Source of the DNA: Undaria pinnatifida
Taxonomy: Eukaryota > Sar > Phaeophyceae > Laminariales > Alariaceae
Assembly: GCA_012845835.1 (NCBI GenBank)
Contig: JABAKD010000029.1
Span: forward strand, 3,969,000 to 4,032,999
DNA: 64,000 nucleotides
Reading direction: 5' to 3'
Shown: one piece after another, positions 56,601 through 64,000 of the stretch
How positions within the stretch are numbered: position 1 is the stretch's first letter
Layout of the letters: each line of letters starts with the position of its first letter
Notes under the pieces: generated by a model
Database searches by the model: none
What the model was told of the DNA's origin: nothing
The model's input: only the letters and a program-made list of their open reading frames with translations
Translations under genes and position numbers: made by a program

Positions 56601-58128
56601 TCAGAAAACGTTTCGGGCGAAAAGGGCTACCTCTATCGTAGCACGCGTCTTTTCTTCTCCATTTTTTGGTTTGACCTGTTTGCCCACTGGAGCTCCTAGG
56701 GGGATGCAGCTTTGCCGACGGTCTACGTAGCAGGTAGCGATATTCTCGCGTAGTGCGTGCGGAAAGTGCGCGCGAGCAGAAGAGTGGCGTCTGCCGAGGA
56801 CGTAACACCCCGAATCGCGGCTTGTGTTTTCCCGCGAGCACGTGGAAGCGTGGGGTTTTGCTTGTCACACCATAACTACACCATAACATACGCCTCCTCT
56901 CCCCTCCCCTCCCCTCCACTCCACGTTTCTCCCCTCCCCATTCCATCCCACCCCACCCCACCCCACCCCACCCCACCCCACCCCACCCCATCCCACCCCA
57001 TCCCACCCCGCACAAACCAGGTACGAGCTGGCGTACCACGATTGGACTCAAATTAAAATATGTGGGTGCACCAGGTTCAACATGACGCGGACAGATACCC
57101 GGATTAAGGACGCCTTCACGACGAAGTGTCCATACGAGGCGGACGTTGGAGAAACATTTTTGATAAACATGCGGGAAACCGTGAACTTCAAAGCTCCCGG
57201 AAGCTTCCAGGAGTACGCGTTTTACAACAAGTGGGATAACAAGGTGCTTTATTTTTCCTGATAAATGTTGTGGCGGCTTTTTTTCTGGTATATATTATGG
57301 TGGCGTTTTTCCGATCTAACATTCCCGGATACTTCCAGGATTTCGCGTTTCACAATAGGCGGGATAACGATGTGTCGTTGAGGCGGTCGAGAGAAGTATG
57401 GACGGTTTCATCTACCTTGCCTTCGACATCTGTGGTACCAGGTAGTATAGACTATGCTGTTGGTGGCGTTTTTCTGGTAAACGTTGCGTTAGCGTTTTTT
57501 TTTGGTGGGCTTAAGGTGTTTCAGAGGGGTGGTGTGCTATTTTCACCGAGATTTAGCGTGGGGCAAATGGGTGGGCACATAGGCTCATTTTATATTTAAA
57601 CAGTATGCAGGTGGTGGCGCGCTGGAACTCTGTGGGTGCCGGTGGGGTGGAGCGGTCCAGACGCAGTGCGTCGAGTTTTTTTGCTATTCGTTTTGATTTG
57701 CGCAGCGAAATTATCGTTTCAGGAAGTACACCCGGCGCAATTGACTGGATCTATAAACTTAATTTCTATAAAATACCTGGTGCTGTTTTTTTTTTCAATA
57801 TGTCTTGCAGGTGGTGGCGCTCTGGAGAACTGTGGACGCTCTTGGGGGGGAGCGGTACGAGCGCGCCATCCAGATGCAGTGCGTCGAGCTGTGGGGGCGG
57901 CGAGCTTTTGTGGGCATCAACTTTCTCAGTCGAACTCCGTTTGTGTCCCCGGGAGAACTGGCCGACATGTTCGATAAGGCTCGAGGCCTTGGTTTGGCGG
58001 GGATAGGGGGGAATCCGGCGGAGATGGAGATTGTTCGGCACGCGGGGTGTCGATATCCAACGTCCTCTGGGAGTACAGAGAGGCGTAGTTGGGGGTCGGC
58101 GTGGGGGGTGAATACCGTCCAGTTGTAG
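51858..58128 (+). CDS. plastid (thylakoid-lumen) lipocalin, LCNP/CHL type, four exons
   Basis: Exons 51858-52197, 55813-55891, 57021-57243 and 57811-58128 join in phase to a protein of about 319 residues. Residues 1-27 are a signal peptide (LGCAAVALLLL) cut before Phe28 (STQA|FRLS), the heterokont plastid entry signal. Residues 84-111 (NFLRDVAGVGVGIAAG ... PAHA|LF) look like a lumenal transfer signal. The mature part has the lipocalin opening FDVDKYMGIWYELAYHDW (GxW), CGCTRFN as in plant plastid lipocalin CHCT, and INFLSRTPFVSPGELADMF, matching the plant VYSRTPNPGPEF segment. In plants this protein supports sustained photoprotective quenching (qH); that role here is inference. Confidence 0.87.
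53480..53643 (+). mobile_element. CAA-tailed element
   Basis: CAGCTCCAGAGTGACTGGAG, CACGGACCTGATTATGCGAG, then GTGAGAACAGCAACAACAAG and a CAA run; same order as at 20975 and 35155. Confidence 0.6.
54344..54433 (+). mobile_element. 90-base TTAACCCC element
   Basis: Begins TTAACCCCTCTAGAGCCC and ends CAGTTGTAAAGGGGTTAA, so its tips are inverted repeats. Same length and about 90 per cent alike to 59855-59944. Confidence 0.75.
55493..55735 (+). repeat. ~122-base tandem duplication
   Basis: Two units: GACCCTTCAACTTCGTTCC, CGACCCTCGCATTTTTTGTA, TTTTGATCAAACGATTT and their match from about 55628 (GACCCTTCGATCTCGCCCC). Confidence 0.8.
55813..55891 (+). CDS. lipocalin exon 2
   Basis: 79 bases: DFKNAGKCPKYEAVRNFDVD and KYMGI plus a split Trp. 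Acceptor TACTCAG, donor TG|GTGCGTG. Confidence 0.9.
56385..56649 (+). mobile_element. MITE family A, best full-length copy
   Basis: 265 bases from GACGCGTGCTACGATAGAGG to CCTCTATCGTAGCACGCGTC; the 20-base tips are perfect inverted complements. The interior holds the GTATACAACGAGGAATCATG and TCGTTCAGAAAACGTTTCG parts of the family. In lipocalin intron 2. Confidence 0.88.
56885..57010 (+). repeat. CCCCA array at the lipocalin exon 3 acceptor
   Basis: CCCCTCCCCT then CCCCA pentamers, ending about 10 bases before the exon 3 acceptor, where it may serve as the pyrimidine tract. Confidence 0.85.
57021..57243 (+). CDS. lipocalin exon 3
   Basis: YELAYHDWTQIKICGCTRFN, MTRTDTRIKDAFTTKCPYEA, DVGETFLINMRETVNFKAPG and SFQEYAFYNKWDNK. 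Acceptor AAACCAG, donor AAG|GTGCTT, phase 0 out. Confidence 0.9.
57313..57378 (+). pseudogene. decayed copy of lipocalin exon 3's end
   Basis: CATTCCCGGATACTTCCAGG, ATTTCGCGTTTCACAA and GCGGGATAACGATGTG resemble 57190-57248 (GCTCCCGGAAGCTTCCAGG, AGTACGCGTTTTACAA, GTGGGATAACAAGGTG). Confidence 0.65.
57604..57677 (+). pseudogene. decayed copy of lipocalin exon 4's start
   Basis: TATGCAGGTGGTGGCGCGCT, GGAGCGGTCCAGACG and CAGTGCGTCGAG repeat the acceptor and first part of exon 4 (57805-57890), with an internal shortening. Confidence 0.7.
57811..58128 (+). CDS. lipocalin exon 4
   Basis: VVALWRTVDALGGERYERAI, QMQCVELWGRRAFVGINFLS, RTPFVSPGELADMFDKARGL, then a stop at 58126-58128. Acceptor TCTTGCAG. 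The last ~20 residues are low in similarity; a GTGAAT at 58109 could be a donor instead. Confidence 0.85.
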   Translation: MVALWRTVDALGGERYERAIQMQCVELWGRRAFVGINFLSRTPFVSPGELADMFDKARGLGLAGIGGNPAEMEIVRHAGCRYPTSSGSTERRSWGSAWGVNTVQL

Positions 58129-58129
58129 C

Positions 58130-58570
58130 AGGCCTAGACCTGGCCTGCCTTTTGCAGTGCCGGCTCCTGCTGTTACTGCTGCTGCTGCTTTTGTTGTTGT
58201 TGCCGCGGCTGCTGCGGCTGCTTTTGTTGCTGCGATGCTGCAAGCGGCTACGATGTTGCTGCTGCTGTCGCGCGTCATGGGGGGTGAAGGTCGTGCGGTT
58301 ATAGCAGGCCTAGGCCTGGACTGCCTTTGGGGTGTCTGCCTTGGGCCTGTCTTGGCCTGTCTTGGCCTGCCTCTGCCTGGCTTGGACCGCCTTGGCGTGC
58401 CTTTCCATTGCCTGCTACTGCTACTGCTGCTGCGGCTGCTGCTGTGATGTTGCTGCTGCTGCGACGCTGCGGCGATGCTGCTGGGATGCTGCTGCGACGC
58501 TGCTGTGGTGCTGCTGCGGTGCTGCTGCGGTGTTGCTGCGATGCTGCTACTGCGGCTATGCTGTGAGTGA
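58130..58570 (+). repeat. CTG/TGC triplet-rich tract
   Basis: Just past the lipocalin stop: runs of CTGCTGCTGCTG and TTGCTGCGATGCTGC, with two related GGCGTGGGGGGTGAA/CATGGGGGGTGAAG units. Any 3' UTR of the lipocalin gene must lie here. Confidence 0.8.
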
Positions 58571-59294
58571 TGCAAATTATAGCAAATTTTAGAACTAGCC
58601 GGAACATTTTGTCAGGCGCGTATTACACAGCACACTCGCCCACCTTTCAGGAGAGCGAGCATCGCTCCGGGTTAGGTTCTGTCTTGTGTGGCAATAAATG
58701 GTCCCATCTGAAGTGGGAAATACACCACCGATGCGGTGGTTCTCAAGTCTGACATATATCGCTATTTCACGACCTAGATCTTTCGGAGCAAAAGATATCC
58801 CTGATTTAGATGTTCTGAAAATCTGCATGTTTTCAACGGGTGGAATCTGTGCGACACCGCTCTTGCGCACGCACGTACTTGCCGGTCGGGATCTGTATGA
58901 TGTGTCTCTTTCCACAGCATATCATATAGGGGAAAACATATAATCTAGATGACCTGGGATTGTGATCTGACCGTTGCGCGCAGTGGCGTATTGCAGGTCG
59001 GTTCAAATTCGAGATGCTGCGATGGTCGATGAATTCGCTCCTTGCGCGGCGATCCGAAAGATGGCTTATTGTGCAAGCCCCAGCGACCGCGTTTTACCCG
59101 CCCCACCCGCGTGGTCAGAAGTATCGCGTTGAGGTTAAATGTAAGGAACGTTTGGGTCTTCATATTTATGTCCCACCGACCCTAACATTTCAGTCCATAA
59201 GGGAAATGCTTTGATAGATTGTGCCAGGTACCTGGCAGTTTCATCCCGAGCTGCGACGTGATTGTGTAGCGGTTTCGAACCTCGGATTGACAGG

Positions 59295-59415
59295 TGGGGG
59301 GGGTACTCGATATTCATGCGTGGCCGTGGTCGTGTGACCGTAGACCCTCGCATCCCTGCAATGTCGGGGAGGAGCATGTCGGGTTTTCACCGAGCAGACA
59401 TTAGCGCCGTGAGGA
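59295..59415 (+). repeat. interspersed repeat family D
   Basis: G-run, then GCGTGGCCGTGGTCGTGTGA, CCGTAGACCCTCGCATCCCT and GCATGTCGGGTTTTCACC. Confidence 0.6.
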
Positions 59416-59454
59416 TTGACCGGGGGGGGGGGGGGGGCGGGGGGGGGCGTTTTG

Positions 59455-59850
59455 AACAATGCCGAAGAGATATTGATTGTTTAAAACCTTCAAATGGCAC
59501 GGGGGGGAGGGCGTTTAAATCGAGACTCGAAGATATTTTGGCCGTTTCAATACTCCAAATGGTGATTTGGGGGAGGCGTTTCGACCGATATCGAAGTTAT
59601 TTTGGCGTTTCAAGCCCCGAAACGACATGGAGCAGGGAGACGTATGGACCAGTATCGAAGTGATTTGGGCGATTTCAAACCCCGAAATGTCAAGAGGAGG
59701 CGTTGTCACCGTTATCGAAGTTATTTTGGCGGTTTCAAACCTTGAAGTGACAAAGGGAGGAGTTTTGACCGACGGCGCTGTGATTTTAACGTTTCAGCTC
59801 CCGACTTGCACGGGGAGAGACATTTTCACCGATATTGCCGGGTTTTTGGT
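59455..59850 (+). repeat. ~63-base diverged tandem array
   Basis: About six units with the core ATCGAAGTTATTTTGGCGGT then TTCAAACC, spaced 62-64 bases (59527, 59591, 59655, 59717, 59780). Confidence 0.85.
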
Positions 59851-59854
59851 GGGT

Positions 59855-59944
59855 TTAACCCCTTTAGAGCCCCCGAGCCCCTTCCTATACTATCTCCAAG
59901 TAATTTTGTCCCCCAAAACGGGTTTCCAGTTGCAAAGGGGTTAA
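59855..59944 (+). mobile_element. 90-base TTAACCCC element
   Basis: TTAACCCCTTTAGAGCCCCC to CCAGTTGCAAAGGGGTTAA, with CTATACTATCTCCAAGTAAT inside. It follows directly on the 63-base array. Confidence 0.78.
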
Positions 59945-60849
59945 ACCCCGAATGGACGTAGCAGGGGGGGGGGGGGATACTCTCAGGGGAGGGGGGGGGG
60001 GGGGGGGGTACTCTCACGGGAGGGGGGGGGGGGGTAACTGCGGCGACCACGGCTCGCGCGAAACAATGGTTGGGAGGGCGTGCAAGGGGCAGCGCGATCA
60101 CAGGCAGACGCTATTAGGAGCGATATCACAGGGGGGTAGAAGCAATATCAGTTTACTCATCAGGCTGTAGGCTTGGATTTGGCTGATGTGTTCCGTGTTG
60201 TTATTTTCGGTGATGAACCGAAGAAACCCTTTAGAGCTGCACACATGTTTTCGGTACACACTAGTCTAGGGTGTTTTGCGGGTGTACCAACTCTGGTGGG
60301 GGTTAGGAGTTGGGCAGGAAAACGTGAAATAATGGTATTGAGAACCGCCGAACGTCACGTTGATCCGATCCAAGGCCGACCCAACCCACGAAAAAACACA
60401 GCGAGAAAAAAAAAACGGACAAGATGATACACATTTTTCCTACCATTTTCTTTTTCAAGTTTTTCCCAACCTATTCTTTTTGTGGGTTTGTTGGCGTTCG
60501 GGCTTATGTGTGAAATTCGTCGGTTTCACTGCTACTTTTACAATTTTTCCAGCCCCAACAGAGGCTGAAAAATTGCCAAGACCTTACTGCTTGGACTTAA
60601 GGCGGAGTATCCTTTTTTGTTTGCAGCGGTTACTCCCTTTTGAACTGCTCGCGCTCGTTTTCGGGGGGACGGACTACTTTGGAATTTGCGTGGGTTCGTG
60701 TTCCCCCAGTAGTTGAAGGGATGGGTGTAGACGGCGCTGTGCCGGTTGGCGTTGAAGGTCCACGGGTACTATATATAAACGTATCGGTGCGGGCATTACG
60801 CGTAGTGCCGAATAGTCGTGTGGCGGGGGTGGTGTTGACAGAGACTGGG

Positions 60850-63330
60850 TTCGCTAGGTCGTGTAGAGTATCGTATCACAGCTGGAACAGCGGTCGTAGT
60901 GGTATCTGCAGTAGAGAGCTGCAGGAAAAGCTACGCGAACCTCCTGTACAGCATCAAGCCCACGTTTTTCTTGGGGGGGGGGGGCAATTTTTTGAAATTG
61001 GCGAGGAATATGATTTTAATTCCGTTCTAAAAGGGGCGATAAGGAGTCGGTTGAGCACCCCAGCACCCCTATGTTGGTCCGCTGTGCTGATTCGTTGCAC
61101 CGCGCCCATTATTGTGTGCCGGGTTGGTGTTGAACGAAGAATTCGCTCGATTGTCGAGCATCAGCATAGTTTGGAACAGCAGCCGTATTTTCGGTGACTG
61201 CAGTTAGTAGAGCTTCTGCGGGGGACTCTCATGGCACGATTTTCGCAGTCGGTTGGGCAGCCCAACAGCCCAGCACCCCCTCTTGGTTGGTTGGATTCGT
61301 CCGTGGGGTTGGACCGCGCTCGAGAATGCTATTGGCTGGGTAGAGAGTGAATACTTCTGCTCGGTTATTATGTATGACAGCTGGAACAGCCGTCAGTCGT
61401 GGTGGTGACTAACGGCTGGAACAGCAGCCGTGGTGATGACTACAGTAGAGCCGCGGGGGGGTCTATGATAGCACTGTTGTAGCAGTCTATTGAGCATTCC
61501 ATTACCCCCCAGTGCCCACTCTTGGCCCGTCGGATTGATTCGTTGGGCTGCGCTGGGCATGCTATAGACTGGGTAGAGACACAGGAATCCGTCCGATTTT
61601 CCAAATATCTCAACTGGAACAACCAAACAACCATTGTCGGTCCGTTGGGCTGGTTTGTTGGACTGCGCTGGAATTGCTATTGGCTAGGTAAGAGACTCAG
61701 TACTTGTAGTTCGGTTTTGTGTCACGGCTGGAACTATACGGTGTTAGTCGTAGTGTGTTGCTAAAACACGACCGCTGCAGAGAAAATCTACTCTAGTAGT
61801 AGTGATGGTCGCTTGGACGTCCCAACACCACCCTATTGGCTCGTTGGGTTGGTTTGTTGGACTGCCCTGGAGGTACCCTTCGCTTGGTAGCACACCGTCA
61901 AGAGTTCGCTCGATTTTCGAGCATCACGGTAGCTGAAACAACATCACCGCCGTAGAGGTGACCGCAGCAGAGCTGCTGGGAAAACCATTTTAACCCCTGG
62001 AGAGCAGAACCCACGTTTTTGGAGGAAACTTGTTTTCATTTTTAGTGAGGATCTTTGTTTTTAGCAGTTCTGAAAGGTTTTGATAAAGAAATCCCTGTAT
62101 GGTGCCGGTTGCCTCTATAGCGCCGGTTACCCCCTACAGTGCCTGTGAAATTGCTTGGCATAGATGGGAACACAAGTAGTGGTGGTATGCGGCGTAGTGC
62201 TGATTTGCCGCTATAGTTCCGGTGTTGCCGGCTGGCACGTATCGGCACTATGGCGAGATCACCACTACTGTTGTCGATTGGACATGCATGCGAGCACCCC
62301 CTGTTGGTTCACTATGTTGGCTCTCTTGACCTTGCGCTGGAAATGGTAAGGGCCGGGTCGTGTTGAAGGGAGAATGCGCTCTGTTGCCGGGTAACACAGC
62401 TCGAGCTACTGTAGAACACCAGTCGTTGATGACAAGAGCTGGAGCGGAATATACAACGTAAGTGGTGTTGATAGTACACTAGTGGTCCCTATCTATGGCG
62501 GCATCCGGCACTGCTCCGCTTACCGCCACTACTGGTTTTCCCATTTGTGCCACGCGATTTCACAGGCAGTATCGCGGGCAACCGCAAAACACAACCGGTA
62601 CTACACGTATGGGAAACGCTACTGTACTCTGCGGTGGCAGTCGATTGAGCAGCCCAACACCCCAGCACCCGCTGTTGGTCCGTATAGTGGTTGGTCCGTT
62701 GAGATATGCTTGGAATATCGTGAACCGGGAAACGCGGAAGGAAGAATTCGCTCGATTCTCGAGCATCGCAGGATCTTGGTCAAAGGCAGTACGATTCGTA
62801 ATAGCAGTGGTGGCTTGCTGGATTACCAAGTGCACTTTTTGTGTATTATTATTAGATAGATTATTTCGATTCTTGACCGTCACAACTGGATTGATGGTGC
62901 GATGCGATAGCAGTGAAACCTTGCTGGATGTATGTTGTGTGCTGGCTTTGGATGATTTTGATCATCTCTCGATTCTTGAGTATCGCATACTTTGAACAGC
63001 AGCAGTTTTATTTTAACAGCAGCACCGTTCAGGACTCTTTTTTGTGCGTCAAACCGGTTTTACAGTAGTTGTCGTACTTGTACGATTTTAATAGCGGGTC
63101 TTTATAGTTTGTTATTCGACTTTTCCTCTTGGGGCCGTCACGCTACACATTGGCGGATGGCAAACAAATTTCTAACGCAAGTTCTGGTGACTATTCCGTT
63201 GAGCTTCTACCATTCGGTTGTACCCCAGTACGTGTTGTGGTCGACTGAGCAGCCCAACTCCCGAGCCGCCCCCTGTTGGCTGTTCGTTAGACTGCGTTGG
63301 ATTCCCCCACCAAGCCCACGTTAGGGTCGA
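60850..63330 (+). repeat. diverged ~300-400-base tandem array
   Basis: About eight degenerate units. Shared modules are GCCCAACACCCCAGCACCCC then TGTTGGTCCGTTG, GAAGAATTCGCTCGATTCTC and GAGCATC with AGCTGGAACAGCAGCCG. Best matching starts near 61050, 61255, 61490, 61815, 62285, 62650 and 63245. No coding. Confidence 0.7.
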
Positions 63331-63377
63331 CTGCAAGGACCAGCAAATGGGAAATTGCTTGGGTAGCGCGACAAGAT

Positions 63378-63676
63378 GACGCGCGTGCTACCAAAGAGGT
63401 GGCACTTTCCGGCTTTTTTTTTTTTCCTGAACACGATTGTGGGGGACCACCTTGACCCAAATTCGTCGGAAAACTACTAGTTTTGCTTTTTTTTGTTCAA
63501 TATATTTCGGGGGTTGTATATCCTAGCTAGTGTTTGCAAGTCCATCGGGTCGCCCCTTTCGGTTTACACTACTAATAAGTCAGTTTTGGGGTGAGGTCTA
63601 GAGAGATTTTCGAGCCAGAAGCCCCATAAAAAAAAAATGGTGCACCTTCTGCTACGGTACCGTCGTAGCATGCGTC
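63378..63676 (+). mobile_element. MITE family A copy
   Basis: GACGCGCGTGCTACCAAAGA at the left and GTCGTAGCATGCGTC at the right; about 300 bases and the most diverged of the full copies. Confidence 0.65.
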
Positions 63677-63857
63677 AGATGGGCCCCTTTTTTAGCACCG
63701 CAGTCCCGACATACGGGGACAACACACTTGGAGTTAGACTCTAGATAGGAAAAAAAAATAGGAGTTGGAAAAAGGGTTAAACCCCTTTTAGAGAAGCTAC
63801 ACCCACACACGTTTCGGGGAGGCGCGTTTTTTCTTCCTTTCTTACTTAACGTCTTGA

Positions 63858-63942
63858 CATAACTCTCTGGAAACCCGTTTTGGGGGGAAAATTACTTGGA
63901 ATTAGTATAGTGAGAGGGGTTTGGGGGCTCGAAAGGGGTCAA
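63858..63942 (-). mobile_element. TTAACCCC element, inverted diverged copy
   Basis: GGAAACCCGTTTTGGGGGGA, AATTACTTGGAATTAGTATA and GGGGCTCGAAAGGGGTCAA are the reverse complement of the 59855 element. Confidence 0.65.
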
Positions 63943-64000
63943 GCCGTCGTTTTTTTTTTCCAGGTCTCCCCACGACTCGTGGGAGTTTTTTTTACCCCCC

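Overview
This window is nuclear DNA of a eukaryote, most likely a photosynthetic stramenopile (a brown alga or close relative is my best guess; the sequence alone does not fix the species). The evidence is GT-AG introns with matching phases, introns of one to six kilobases packed with simple repeats and short mobile elements, and a nuclear gene whose presequence has the heterokont form: a signal peptide cut before Phe, then a transit region, then a thylakoid-lumen signal.

Layout. (1) 219-33450, minus strand: one very long gene for a VIP1/PPIP5K-type diphosphoinositol pentakisphosphate kinase/phosphatase. I could place 19 exons and check splice phase at nearly every junction. The ATP-grasp kinase half is encoded at about 23-33.5 kb and the histidine-acid-phosphatase half at about 0.2-17 kb. 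The gene runs off the left edge. (2) 33.5-40.2 kb: intergenic sequence made of tandem duplications, CAA-tailed elements, GGGTC/GGGTT arrays and interspersed repeats; I recognise no gene there. (3) 40214-51737: a Ty3/Gypsy LTR retrotransposon on the minus strand with two near-identical 744-bp LTRs, a long gag and a pol carrying protease, RT, RNase H, integrase and a chromodomain-like tail. It looks whole or nearly so and young. (4) 51858-58128, plus strand: a four-exon gene for a plastid, probably thylakoid-lumenal, lipocalin of the LCNP/CHL type. The retrotransposon ends only 120 bp upstream of its start codon. (5) 58.1-64 kb: degenerate tandem arrays and more short elements, no recognised gene.

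The introns and spacers hold several repeat families: an approximately 265-bp MITE with TIRs starting GACGCGTGCTACGATAGAGG, a second MITE with C-rich TIRs, a tRNA-headed SINE, a 90-bp element ending TTAACCCC/GGGGTTAA, an element that always ends in a CAA/CAG microsatellite, and several unnamed families. Two patterns may be new: decayed copies of exon edges lying in the introns of both genes, and over-representation of the near-palindrome TACCWGGTA throughout the window. The two host genes (inositol pyrophosphate metabolism and photoprotection) have no evident functional link; they are simply neighbours, divergently arranged, with the retroelement between them.
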